Below, in pieces: positions 6,938 to 14,856 of a DNA stretch of 64,000 nt. The DNA is from Bog-473 sp036489775 (GTDB lineage Bacteria > Actinomycetota > Acidimicrobiia > Acidimicrobiales > RAAP-2): NCBI GenBank assembly GCA_036489775.1, contig DASXFC010000034.1:44305-108304 (forward strand). The letters run 5' to 3'. The position numbers and the translations under genes were made by a program. Below the pieces are notes generated by a model. It worked only from the letters and a program-made list of their open reading frames with translations, was not told the origin of the DNA and ran no database searches. Each line of letters begins with the position of its first letter. The first letter of the stretch is position 1.

Positions 6938-8470
6938 GTGCCCCCCTCAGCGACCCCAGATCGCCCGGCGGCGCTGCTGGCCGCACCGGACGAGAGGACG
7001 ACGCCGCTCCCGGGGACCTTCACGCTGCGCTCCGCGCCCGGAACAGCGCACCTCGACAGCGTCGACGGCGGGGCCGTCGTGCTCGGTGGCAGCCCCATTC
7101 GCCTCTTCCATATTTCGGAGCGCGCCCGGAAGCTGCTGGCGTGGTGGCGGATCGGCCACCCCGTGGGCGAGAGGCCCGGCGCCCGGCTCCTGGCGCGACG
7201 GCTCGTGTCGTCCGGGGCGTACGTGCCGCGCCCGACGACGTCGACGTTTCGGAAGGACGACGTCACGGTGGTGGTTCCGGTGCGCGATCGGCCAGCAGAA
7301 CTCGACCGTCTGCTCGACGCCGTCTCGGACCTGGACTGCGTCGTCGTGGACGACGCGTCGATCGATGCCGGCGCCACGAAGGAGGTCGCCGAGCGCCACG
7401 GGGCCCGGTTCGTCCCCCTCCCCAACAACGGCGGACCCGCCGGCGCCCGCAACGCCGGCCTCGCGGTGGTCCACACCGCCCTGGTCGCCTTCGTCGACTC
7501 CGATTGCGTCCCCGGTCCGGGGTGGCTGGACCGGTTGCTGGGGCATTTCGACGACCCCGTCGTGGGCGCGGTGGCGCCGCGCGTGGTCCCGCTGCTGCAC
7601 GCGCCGCTCGGCCTGCTGGCGCGCTACGAACGGGTGCGCTCGTCTCTGGACCGGGGGGCGACCGAGGGCGCGGTGCGCCGGGGCTCGCCGATCCCGTACG
7701 TGCCGAGCGCGGCGTTGGTCGTGCGAGCGGGGGTCACACAAGGCCCCGACCTGTTCGACGCGACCCTGCGTGGGGGCGAGGACGTCGACCTGGTGTGGCG
7801 CCTGGCGGACGCCGGGTGGGACGTGCGCTACGTCCCCGCGAGCACGGTGGCGCACGACGGGCCGGCGACGCTCGGGGAGTTCCTGGCCCGCCGTTCCTTC
7901 TACGGGACCTCGGCGGCGGCCTTGTCCCGCCGCCACCTCGGGGCGCTCCCCCCGCTCCAGGTGTCGGCCTGGTCGCTGGCGGTCTGGCTCTTGGCCCTGG
8001 CGCGCCGCCCCACGCTCGCCCTGACGACGCTCGCCGCGTCCGTCGGCCTCCTGGCGCACCGTCTACGCGGCCTGACCCGCGACCCCGTCGCCGTGGCGAC
8101 GCGCATTGCAGGCGACGGGACCCTGCGCTCGGCCCTACCCGCACTGGCCGGCCTGGCGCGCGCCGAGAGCCCCGCACTGGTGTTCGGGTTGGCCTTCCGC
8201 CGCACGCGGAAGCGTGCAGCGCTGGCCCTGCTGGTGCCCGCGCTGGCCGATTGGATGAAGGACGGCAGCGAGCTCGATCCCGTGTCCTATGTCGCGCTCC
8301 ACGTCGCCGAGGACGTCGCGTACGGGGCCGGCGTCTGGCTCGGTTGCGCGCGGGAGCGGACAGTGGCGCCGCTGGTACCGCGTGTGGCGTTCCGATCGAG
8401 GGTGTGGTCGGAGCGGTCGTTGCGGCAGAACCTGGCGCCGGAGGTGGGCCCTCGGCCTAGCTCCGCGTGA
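6938..8470 (+). CDS. mftF: Mycofactocin glycosyltransferase MftF
   Basis: This 510-residue protein begins with the mycofactocin-specific N-terminal region (LGGSPIRLFHISERARKLL) and continues as a GT2/GT-A fold. Landmarks are VTVVVPVRDRP (about 102-112), CVVVDDAS, GPAGARNAG and the metal-binding DSDC (about 186-189). A GEDVDLVWRLADAGW motif and hydrophobic C-terminal segments follow. MftF adds beta-1,4-glucose units to premycofactocin, probably at the membrane. GTG 6938 is the start. It is divergent from mftA instead of last in a mftA-F operon, and its 3' end overlaps a convergent GNAT gene by 14 bases. Confidence 0.93.
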   Translation: MPPSATPDRPAALLAAPDERTTPLPGTFTLRSAPGTAHLDSVDGGAVVLGGSPIRLFHISERARKLLAWWRIGHPVGERPGARLLARRLVSSGAYVPRPTTSTFRKDDVTVVVPVRDRPAELDRLLDAVSDLDCVVVDDASIDAGATKEVAERHGARFVPLPNNGGPAGARNAGLAVVHTALVAFVDSDCVPGPGWLDRLLGHFDDPVVGAVAPRVVPLLHAPLGLLARYERVRSSLDRGATEGAVRRGSPIPYVPSAALVVRAGVTQGPDLFDATLRGGEDVDLVWRLADAGWDVRYVPASTVAHDGPATLGEFLARRSFYGTSAAALSRRHLGALPPLQVSAWSLAVWLLALARRPTLALTTLAASVGLLAHRLRGLTRDPVAVATRIAGDGTLRSALPALAGLARAESPALVFGLAFRRTRKRAALALLVPALADWMKDGSELDPVSYVALHVAEDVAYGAGVWLGCARERTVAPLVPRVAFRSRVWSERSLRQNLAPEVGPRPSSA

Positions 8471-8867
8471 AGCGCAGCTGCGAGTCCTGGAACTCCCACT
8501 CCGACGCTTCCCAGAATCCCACCGCCCGCTCATCGGACCCGACGACGATGGCGTGCATCCGGCGCGCCCCAAGGGTGCGGAGTCGTTGCTCGGCCTCGTC
8601 GAGCAGGCGGCGGCCCAGTCCCTCCCGGCGGTGTGCCGGGTCCACGGCGATCCGGTAGACCGAGCCACGCCACCCGTCCCACGCTGCGATCACCGTGCCG
8701 ACGATCCGCCCGCAGGACTCGGCGACCAGGAGGGCCCCGGGGTCGCGTGCCAGCAGGGCGGCGACGCCGTCGGCGTCGTCGGTCGTCGTGGGCGCGGCGA
8801 CGTCACGCCAGAAGCCCAACACGGCGGGGGTGTCCTCGAGGACCGCGGGCCTGATGTCGATGGACAT
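8457..8867 (-). CDS. GNAT family N-acetyltransferase
   Basis: This 136-residue protein is a single acetyltransferase domain. It contains the acetyl-CoA loop region VDPAHRREGLGRRLLDEAEQRL (pyrophosphate-binding R-x-x-G-x-G/A pattern) and the C-terminal segment AVGFWEASEWEF. The target is unknown. The ATG at 8867 is preferred because a TACCAT at 8874-8879 ends six bases upstream, a leaderless arrangement. The frame upstream has no family similarity. It follows the methyltransferase gene by 28 bases on the same strand and may also be read with it. It is not a known mycofactocin gene. Confidence 0.88.
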   Translation of the reverse strand: MSIDIRPAVLEDTPAVLGFWRDVAAPTTTDDADGVAALLARDPGALLVAESCGRIVGTVIAAWDGWRGSVYRIAVDPAHRREGLGRRLLDEAEQRLRTLGARRMHAIVVGSDERAVGFWEASEWEFQDSQLRFTRS

Positions 8868-8873
8868 CCCGTC

Positions 8874-8879
8874 ATGGTA
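8874..8879 (-). promoter_or_regulatory. Candidate -10 of leaderless GNAT gene
   Basis: TACCAT on the minus strand ends six bases before the ATG at 8867, and no ribosome site is present. No -35 is recognisable. Confidence 0.35.
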
Positions 8880-8895
8880 GGGACGGGCGAGACGG

Positions 8896-9768
8896 CTACG
8901 AGTGTCGTCGTGCCTTCCACACGGCGGCGCTGTAGCCGACGTCGATCGTCGCGCCGCCCTCGATCCCCTCTTGGTGCAGGAGGGCACGGGCCATCTCGTA
9001 GAGGCCACGGCGCGCGTCCTCGTCCATCAGGATCACCCAGCTGAACGTGCCGAGCAGCCCGAGCAGGTCGTCGGCGGTGAGTGCCTGGTCCCACTTGAAC
9101 TCCGTGGTCTCGGGCTGGTCGAAGGGCACGCCGGGCGGGATCTCGAGGACCTGGTGCCCCGCCGCCGGGTCGTTGATCATCTTGGCCAGCTCGGTTGCCC
9201 CTTCGTCGTTCTCACCGTTCTCACCGTTCTCACCGTTCTCACCGGTCCCGCCGGTCCCGCCGCTCATTCCGAACGCGCTCATGGCGGCCTGCGCCTGGGC
9301 CATGAAGGCTGCGTCGCGGTCCGGACCGGTCCAGAGCACGCCGAGGACGCCGCCCGGCGCGAGCACCCGGGCCACCTCGGTCAGCGTGGGGACCAGGTCC
9401 ATCCAGTGCCACGACGTCGAGGCGATGACGGCGTCGGCGCTGGCGTCGGGCAGCGGCATCGACTCGCCGCGGCCGGCCACCGACCGGGCCGACGGCACGG
9501 CCTCGGACAGGACGGCCCGCATGCGGTCGTCGGGCTCCACCGCCACCACGTCGGGCACCCGCCCGACCAGCAGGCGGGTCAGGGCCCCCGTCCCTGCGCC
9601 CAGGTCGACCACGGTCCGTGCGCCCTCGGGCAGGATCCAGTCGACGGCCTCGAGCGGCGGGCCGGGGCGGTAGCGCTCGTAGTGCGAGGCGATGCCGCCG
9701 AAGCTGGCGGCACGGCGCGCCTTCTCCTCGGGGCTCAGCGTGGGGGACTCCGCCGCGTCGCCGGTCAC
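8896..9768 (-). CDS. Class I SAM-dependent methyltransferase
   Basis: This 290-residue protein has the methyltransferase motifs I (VVDLGAGTGALTRLL, about 52-66), the acidic residue after strand 2 (VVAVEPDDRM) and a post-I region with STSWHWMD (about 116-123). It resembles the UbiE/COQ5-type group. The substrate is unknown. Residues about 170-187 are a low-complexity GGT/GEN repeat encoded by a 9-base tandem repeat, inserted between core strands. The GTG at 9768 is seven bases after a TAGGGT -10, so a leaderless start is likely. It lies between mftF and mftD with opposite orientation and need not belong to mycofactocin synthesis. Confidence 0.87.
   Translation of the reverse strand: MTGDAAESPTLSPEEKARRAASFGGIASHYERYRPGPPLEAVDWILPEGARTVVDLGAGTGALTRLLVGRVPDVVAVEPDDRMRAVLSEAVPSARSVAGRGESMPLPDASADAVIASTSWHWMDLVPTLTEVARVLAPGGVLGVLWTGPDRDAAFMAQAQAAMSAFGMSGGTGGTGENGENGENGENDEGATELAKMINDPAAGHQVLEIPPGVPFDQPETTEFKWDQALTADDLLGLLGTFSWVILMDEDARRGLYEMARALLHQEGIEGGATIDVGYSAAVWKARRHS
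9207..9260. repeat. 9-bp tandem repeat inside methyltransferase gene
   Basis: Four exact copies of CGTTCTCAC (plus strand, 9207-9242) are followed by two copies of the related CGGTCCCGC (9243-9260). In the minus-strand protein they encode Gly-Glu-Asn and Gly-Gly-Thr units. The unit is a multiple of three, so copy-number change keeps the frame. Confidence 0.95.
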
Positions 9769-9775
9769 GGCGGCG

Positions 9776-9781
9776 ACCCTA
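9776..9781 (-). promoter_or_regulatory. Candidate -10 of leaderless methyltransferase gene
   Basis: TAGGGT on the minus strand ends seven bases before the GTG at 9768. No ribosome site precedes the start and no clear -35 is seen. Confidence 0.4.
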
Positions 9782-9898
9782 ACAACGCCGAGTCGAGCGG
9801 CCGGCGGGACTGGGGAAGGACCGGGCCGGGCGCGTAGAGTCTCCCGGTCACGGACGCATCCGGCGAGCGGGCCGATGGGTCGTCACGAGAGGGTCGGC

Positions 9899-11071
9899 AT
9901 GGCAAACAAGTGGTTCGAGACGGTCGCCGAGGCGCAGCGGCGGGCCAAGAAGCGCCTGCCCAAGTCGGTCTACGGGGCGCTCATCGCGGGGTCCGAACGG
10001 GGCCTCACCCTCGAGGACAACGTCGCCGCCTACGGCGAGCTGGGCTTCGCCCCGCACGTGGCGGGCCTGTCGGAGAAGCGGGACCTCGCCACCACGGTCA
10101 TGGGCCAGGACATCTCGTTCCCCGTCGTGATCTCGCCCACCGGCGTCCAGGCCGTGCACCCCGACGGCGAGGTCGCCATGGCGAGGGCCGCGGCGGCGCG
10201 GGGCACGGCCATGGGGCTCAGCTCGTTCGCCAGCAAGCCGGTCGAGGAGGTGGTCGCGGCCAACCCCCAGACCTTCTTCCAGATCTACTGGATCGGGTCG
10301 CGCGAGCAGATCCAGGCCCGGGCCGAGCGGGCGCGCGCCGCCGGCGCCGTCGGGCTGATCGCGACGCTCGACTGGTCGTTCTCCCACGGGCGCGACTGGG
10401 GCAGCCCGAGCATCCCCGAGTCGATGAACCTGCGCACCATGCTCCAGTTCGCCCCCGAGGCGCTGCGCCACCCGCGCTGGCTCTGGTCCTACGCCAAGAC
10501 GGGCAAGGTGCCGGACCTGACGACGCCCAACATGGTCCCCAAGGGCGAGGACGGCCCGACCTTCTTCGGCGCCTACGGCGAGTGGATGGGGACCCCGCCC
10601 CCCAGCTGGGAGGACGTGGCCTGGCTGCGCGAGCAGTGGGGCGGGCCGTTCATGTTGAAGGGCGTGACCCGGGTGGACGACGCCAAGCGCGCCGTCGACG
10701 CGGGGGTGACGGCGATCTCGGTATCCAACCACGGCGGCAACAACCTCGACGGCACGCCGGCGACGATCCGCACGCTCCCCGCCGTCGCCGAGGCGGTCGG
10801 GGGGGACATCGAGGTGCTCCTCGACGGCGGCATCCGGCGCGGCAGCGACGTCGTGAAGGCGGTGGCGCTCGGCGCGCGCGCCGTCATGATCGGGCGCGCC
10901 TCGCTGTGGGGCCTGGCCGCCAACGGGCAAGCCGGCGTGGAGAACGTGCTCGACATCCTGCGCAGCGGCGTGGAGTCAGGGCTCCTCGGGCTCGGGCACT
11001 CGTCCATTCGTGAGCTCGGGCCCCACGACATCGTGGTCCCCGACGGGTTCGCCCGACACCTCGGCGGCTGA
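9899..11071 (+). CDS. mftD: Pre-mycofactocin synthase MftD (FMN-dependent)
   Basis: This 390-residue protein belongs to the FMN-dependent alpha-hydroxy-acid dehydrogenase (lactate dehydrogenase-like) family. It shows the FMN-barrel motifs ISPTGVQAVHPDGE, the catalytic SNHGGNNLDG (about 280-289) and the C-terminal LLDGGIRRGSDVVKAVALGA. In mycofactocin synthesis MftD oxidatively deaminates AHDP to premycofactocin, making the redox-active dicarbonyl. The ATG at 9899 has a ribosome site (GAGAGGG) about four to ten bases upstream; the long open frame before it is not similar to the family. A TAGAGT at 9835-9840 may be its -10. It is separated from the other mft genes and has its own promoter region. 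Confidence 0.95.
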   Translation: MANKWFETVAEAQRRAKKRLPKSVYGALIAGSERGLTLEDNVAAYGELGFAPHVAGLSEKRDLATTVMGQDISFPVVISPTGVQAVHPDGEVAMARAAAARGTAMGLSSFASKPVEEVVAANPQTFFQIYWIGSREQIQARAERARAAGAVGLIATLDWSFSHGRDWGSPSIPESMNLRTMLQFAPEALRHPRWLWSYAKTGKVPDLTTPNMVPKGEDGPTFFGAYGEWMGTPPPSWEDVAWLREQWGGPFMLKGVTRVDDAKRAVDAGVTAISVSNHGGNNLDGTPATIRTLPAVAEAVGGDIEVLLDGGIRRGSDVVKAVALGARAVMIGRASLWGLAANGQAGVENVLDILRSGVESGLLGLGHSSIRELGPHDIVVPDGFARHLGG

Positions 11072-11109
11072 GTCCGGAGGGACGGCGAGGGGGGCCGTCA
11101 GGCCCCTGG

Positions 11110-11139
11110 CTGCGACTGCGACTGCGACTGCGACTGCGA
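11110..11139. repeat. Hexamer tandem repeat (CTGCGA x5)
   Basis: Five exact copies of CTGCGA fill much of the 73-base gap between the convergent mftD and alcohol dehydrogenase genes. No coding role is seen, and no T-tract suggests a terminator. Confidence 0.95.
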
Positions 11140-11144
11140 GCGGA

Positions 11145-12299
11145 TCAGCTGTCGAACGCCACCACGCCGCGGATGATCGTGCCGGCGGCCTGGTCGTCGT
11201 AGCCCTGCTGGACCTGGTCGAGCGTGTACTCCTGGGTGATGAGCTCGTCGATCTGGAGCTGGCCCGACTCGTAGAGGTTGAGCAGGTTCGGCACCTGGAC
11301 GCGGGGGCTCTGCGAGCCGAACACGGTGCCGAGGACCGACTGGTTGAACATGGCCAGGTTGAACAGGTTCAGCTGCACGTCCATGGCGGAGAACGGCGAG
11401 ATGGCGGTCACCACGATGCGCGCGTCCTTGGAGCCGCACTGGGCGGCGGCGGCGATCATGTCGCCGTGCAGGACGCCGGGCGTGAGGATGACCACGTCGG
11501 CGTTGCGGCCCATCGTCAGCTCGGGCAGCAGGAACGCGGCGTCGGTCAGCGAGGCGGCCGTGTGGGTGGCGCCGATCTCCTTGGCCCGCTCGAGCTTGTA
11601 GGGCACCGGGTCGACGGCGACGATGTGGCGCGCGCCGGCGATGCGCGCGCCCTGGATGGCGCCCGAGCCCACGCCGCCGCAGCCGGCGACGACAACCGTC
11701 TCGCCCGGCTTGACCTTGCCCCGGTCGACGGCGGAGCCGAAGCCCGTCGCGATGCCGCAGCTGATGAGCGCAGCGGCCTTCATGTTGTCCCATCCGTTGA
11801 TGCGGACCACCGAGTTCTCGTGGCAGACCATCTCGTCGGCGAACGTGCCGAGTTGGGCCATGCGGTTCAGGTTCTCGCCTTCGAGGTGGTAGCGGTAGGT
11901 GCCGTCGCTGATCATCCCGCCGGCGAGCGTCATCATGCCGAGGTCGCACAGGTTCTGGCGGCCCGAGGCGCACCAGAAGCAGGTGCCGCAGGACGGGATG
12001 AAGGACACGGCCACGTGGTCGCCCTCGGCGACCTGCGTCACGTTGGTGCCGACCTCGGTGACGATGCCCGAGCCTTCGTGGCCGCCCACCACGGGGAACA
12101 TCGACTTGACGCCGATCATCTCGAGCAATTCGGGCGGCGCACCGATGTCACCGGTGCGGAGGTGCTCGTCGGAGTGGCACAGGCCCGAATAGACCATCTT
12201 GACCCGCACCTCGCGGTTGGCGGGCGGATCGATCTCGATCTCTTCGGTCTTCCAGGGTTCGCTCAGACCGCTACAGACCGATGCTCGTACCGTCGTCAT
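11145..12299 (-). CDS. Zinc alcohol dehydrogenase, NDMA-dependent (mycofactocin-linked) type
   Basis: This medium-chain dehydrogenase has 384 residues. It has catalytic-zinc motifs YSGLCHSDEHLRTGD and GGHEGSGIV, structural-zinc cysteines in CGTCFWCASGRQNLC and a Rossmann motif VVVAGCGGVGSGA. The CASGRQNLCD segment and the overall length fit the nicotinoprotein group called NDMA-dependent alcohol dehydrogenases. In this group bound NAD is recycled by mycofactocin and not exchanged. The start at ATG 12299 is chosen because the ribosome site GGGAGGG is then about seven bases away; ATG 12305 is a two-codon alternative. It faces mftD tail to tail, which supports a mycofactocin-dependent role (inference). 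Confidence 0.9.
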   Translation of the reverse strand: MTTVRASVCSGLSEPWKTEEIEIDPPANREVRVKMVYSGLCHSDEHLRTGDIGAPPELLEMIGVKSMFPVVGGHEGSGIVTEVGTNVTQVAEGDHVAVSFIPSCGTCFWCASGRQNLCDLGMMTLAGGMISDGTYRYHLEGENLNRMAQLGTFADEMVCHENSVVRINGWDNMKAAALISCGIATGFGSAVDRGKVKPGETVVVAGCGGVGSGAIQGARIAGARHIVAVDPVPYKLERAKEIGATHTAASLTDAAFLLPELTMGRNADVVILTPGVLHGDMIAAAAQCGSKDARIVVTAISPFSAMDVQLNLFNLAMFNQSVLGTVFGSQSPRVQVPNLLNLYESGQLQIDELITQEYTLDQVQQGYDDQAAGTIIRGVVAFDS

Positions 12300-12402
12300 T
12301 TTCATGCCCTCCCGCGTCGTCGGCGTGTCGCGCCTCAGTATCGTCCTCTCGTCCCGCTCAGACAACCGAGCCCACCCCCGGACGGCGCCCAGAGGTGGCC
12401 GC

Positions 12403-12408
12403 TACAGT
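12403..12408 (+). promoter_or_regulatory. Candidate -10 of leaderless cyclase-family gene
   Basis: TACAGT ends six bases before the GTG at 12415. No ribosome site is close to that start. The -35 is not recognisable. Confidence 0.4.
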
Positions 12409-12414
12409 CGCCGC

Positions 12415-13350
12415 GTGACCGTCCGCTCCCCATTTGCCGAGGTGGCGGCCCGCGTCCGCAACTGGGACCGCTGGGGTCCGCAAGACCAGGTCGGCACCCT
12501 CAACCTGGTCGATGACGCGGCCCGCCGGCGCGCCGCCGGGGCCGTGCGGAGTGGCAAGAGCTTCCCGCTCGGGCTCCCGCTGTCGGAGGCCGAGGGCATC
12601 CAGATGGGCTTCATCGAGGGCCGGGTCAATCCCACCCGCTCCATGATCCAGGTCAACCAGCCGTTGAGCCCGGACCCCGACTGGGTCTGCGCCAGCGAGG
12701 ACGTGGTGACCCTGGCCTTACAGTGCGCGACGCACTGGGACGGCCTGGCCCACGTCAGCTACGACGGCGTCATCTACAACGGGTACCCCGCAGATTCGGT
12801 CACCGGCCAGGGGGCGACCCGCTGCGGCATCCACCTGCTGACCACGGTGCTGAGCCGGGGCATCCTGCTCGACGTGCCCCGGGCCCTGGGGATCGACTAC
12901 CTCGAGCCGGGCTACCCGATCAGCCCGGCCGATCTCGACGCGGCGGTGGCGCTGGCCGGGGTCAGCCTCGAGCCCGGCGATATCGTCCTGGTCCGGACGG
13001 GGCAAATGCGCCACCTCGACCCCTCGTCGCGTGACCTCGTCGCCTACACCTGGCCCTCACCGGGATTGACCATCGAGACCGCCGAGTGGTTCCACACCCG
13101 TGACGTCGCAGCCGTCGCCACCGACACCCTGGTCTTCGAGGTCTACCCCTGCCAGTACGAAGACATCTACCTGCCGGTCCACGCGCTGCACCTGGTCGAG
13201 ATGGGCCTGACCCAGGGGCAGAACTGGGTGCTCGACCCCTTGGCCGCCGACTGCCACGCCGACGGCCAGTACACCTTCCTCCTCGACGCCACGCCGCTGC
13301 CGTTCACCAACGGGCTGGGCGCTCCCCTCAATCCCGTCGCGGTCAAGTAG
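12415..13350 (+). CDS. Cyclase family protein (kynurenine formamidase-like hydrolase)
   Basis: This 311-residue protein belongs to the metal-dependent cyclase/formamidase family. The family motif HxGTHxDxPxH is seen here in a variant form, CATHWDGLAHVSYDG (about 103-117), keeping one His, the Asp and the second His. Further conserved parts are ILLDVPRALG, EPGDIVLVRTGQ and ATDTLVFEVYP. Members hydrolyse amides or ring compounds; the substrate is unknown. GTG 12415 is preferred because the family N-terminus begins there and a TACAGT -10 lies six bases upstream. The 3' end overlaps the convergent TetR gene by eight bases. Confidence 0.85.
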   Translation: MTVRSPFAEVAARVRNWDRWGPQDQVGTLNLVDDAARRRAAGAVRSGKSFPLGLPLSEAEGIQMGFIEGRVNPTRSMIQVNQPLSPDPDWVCASEDVVTLALQCATHWDGLAHVSYDGVIYNGYPADSVTGQGATRCGIHLLTTVLSRGILLDVPRALGIDYLEPGYPISPADLDAAVALAGVSLEPGDIVLVRTGQMRHLDPSSRDLVAYTWPSPGLTIETAEWFHTRDVAAVATDTLVFEVYPCQYEDIYLPVHALHLVEMGLTQGQNWVLDPLAADCHADGQYTFLLDATPLPFTNGLGAPLNPVAVK

Positions 13351-14155
13351 CGCGACCAGGCCGCCGGTGCTGGACCACCGCGCCGCCGAGCACCGGACCG
13401 GTGCGTGGTCCGCTGGCCGGCCGCCCATCGGTTGGCGCCGCCGGGGCGGGTCGCCCGGTGACCGCCCAATGCAGGATCCGAGCCTGGGTGTCGATCAGGT
13501 GCCGGGTCCGGATGCCCCAGAATTCGAAGCCGTAACGATGCGCTGAAACGCTGGCGAACATGGCCACGATGGTGCCGGCCACCGCCATGGCATCGGCACC
13601 GGCCGGCGAACTGGTGGCCCCGCCGACCCCGCCGCGCTGGGGCGGTGAGGCCTGGCTGATCACCTGGGCCAGGGCGATGGTGACCGCATTGAGGGCACGG
13701 ACCCGGATGCCGCGCAGCTGCGACTCGCCTTCTTCGGTGGCCAGATCGACCACCCGGAAGATGGCGCGGTTCTCCTCCCAGTAGGCCAGGAAGCCCTCAG
13801 TGACCGACCGGGCGGTCGGCCAGCTGGCCTCCTCGGACCAGTCGCCGCCCACCAGTTCGGACAGCTGTGCCGCCTGGTCGACCATGCTCTCGGCCAGCAC
13901 CCTGATCGCTTCCTCGACGTTGGCGAAGTACTGGTAGAAGGTGGCCGGCGAGGTCCCGGCCTGGCGGGCGATGTCGGTGACTTTGATCGAGCGCCACGAG
14001 GTGGTGTTGAGGAGCTCGACCGTCGCATCGAGGAGCCGGCGTCGGGTCAGGCGGCCCCTTTCGCCGGGCACCCGCCCATCGGTGGTGGCCAGGCCCTCGA
14101 CGACGTCGTCGAGCGAGATGATGTCGGCCTCGGGCTGACGCGCCTGTCCCGTCAT
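13343..14155 (-). CDS. TetR family regulator
   Basis: This 270-residue protein has an N-terminal TetR helix-turn-helix (LTRRRLLDATVELL...IARQAGTSPATFYQYF, about residues 36-77) after a polar leader of about 30 residues. The remainder is a helical ligand domain plus a proline-rich tail of about 35 residues. The ligand is unknown. It is divergent from the KstR-like gene with 62 bases between them, so it probably controls that shared region. A TACGCT ending eight bases before the ATG suggests a leaderless or nearly leaderless start. It overlaps the convergent cyclase-family gene by eight bases. Confidence 0.9.
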   Translation of the reverse strand: MTGQARQPEADIISLDDVVEGLATTDGRVPGERGRLTRRRLLDATVELLNTTSWRSIKVTDIARQAGTSPATFYQYFANVEEAIRVLAESMVDQAAQLSELVGGDWSEEASWPTARSVTEGFLAYWEENRAIFRVVDLATEEGESQLRGIRVRALNAVTIALAQVISQASPPQRGGVGGATSSPAGADAMAVAGTIVAMFASVSAHRYGFEFWGIRTRHLIDTQARILHWAVTGRPAPAAPTDGRPASGPRTGPVLGGAVVQHRRPGRAT

Positions 14156-14217
14156 GGGCGGCCAGCGTAGTGGCGACGTCCCGAAGGCCCAGGTGGCGCC
14201 CCGGATACGATGACGGG
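14156..14217. promoter_or_regulatory. Shared promoter region of two divergent TetR genes
   Basis: A TACGCT (minus strand, 14164-14169) lies eight bases before the leftward ATG, and a TACGAT (plus strand, 14206-14211) lies six bases before the rightward ATG. Both fit leaderless transcription. The start points are about 60 bases apart, so one bound repressor could silence both. I see no long perfect dyad between them. Confidence 0.45.
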
Positions 14218-14814
14218 ATGGAGCAGACGCTGACCCGCCCGCTCACTCGCGCCCAGCAAGCGAGGCGTCAGCGCGTCATCGATGCGGCCATGGCGCTGGG
14301 TCTCGAGGGCGGGTATGAGGCGGTCCAAATGCGTGACGTGGCGGCTCGGGCCGACGTCGCCATGGGCACCGTCTACCGCTACTTCACCAGCAAGGACCAT
14401 CTGCTGGCGGCCACTCTGGTCCACTGGGTCGAGATGCTCGACTCGCGCATCGGACAGCATCCGCCCCGCGGTGACCACCCGGCCGATCGGGTCCTCGATG
14501 TACTCGACCGGGCGCTGCGGGCCATGGGACGCCAACCACGGTTGGTGGCCGCCGTCTTCACCTCGCTCTCCTCGCCCGATCCGGCCGCCGTCGGTTGCCA
14601 GCAGCAGATCACTCTCTTGATGGAGGGCATCATCGCCCGAGCCATGGGTGAACCGGCCGTCCCCGACATGTCAGAACGGGCCCGCATGATCGGCCACGTC
14701 TGGTACTCAGCATTGGTCGGTTGGATCAACGGATGGTCCACCATGGGCCGCGTCTACGACGAGCTCGCGGTGTCGGTGCGGCTGCTGCTCCCCGAGGGCA
14801 TCTCCCATTCCTGA
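14218..14814 (+). CDS. TetR family regulator, KstR-like
   Basis: This 198-residue protein's N-terminal part (LTRAQQARRQRVIDAAMALG, then YEAVQMRDVAARADVAMGTV and YRYFTSKDHLLAA) closely resembles KstR, the repressor of cholesterol catabolism in mycobacteria. The helix-turn-helix spans about residues 30-60. KstR itself senses CoA thioesters of sterol degradation intermediates. Whether this homologue does so is not shown, and no sterol genes adjoin it. The ATG at 14218 is supported by the TACGAT six bases upstream. The downstream ABC exporter starts 42 bases after its stop and has its own possible -10. Confidence 0.88.
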   Translation: MEQTLTRPLTRAQQARRQRVIDAAMALGLEGGYEAVQMRDVAARADVAMGTVYRYFTSKDHLLAATLVHWVEMLDSRIGQHPPRGDHPADRVLDVLDRALRAMGRQPRLVAAVFTSLSSPDPAAVGCQQQITLLMEGIIARAMGEPAVPDMSERARMIGHVWYSALVGWINGWSTMGRVYDELAVSVRLLLPEGISHS

Positions 14815-14856
14815 GGAGTGCCACCGCCACACCCCTGGCACTAGGGTCCAGCGCTG

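Noticed and set aside
9207..9260. CRISPR array
   Set aside because: Unit is 9 bases with no spacers and lies in a reading frame; it is a simple tandem repeat.
11010..12515. 501-codon plus frame across the alcohol dehydrogenase
   Set aside because: Crosses the mftD end, the hexamer repeat and the ADH on the wrong strand; Asp/Val/His-rich shadow.
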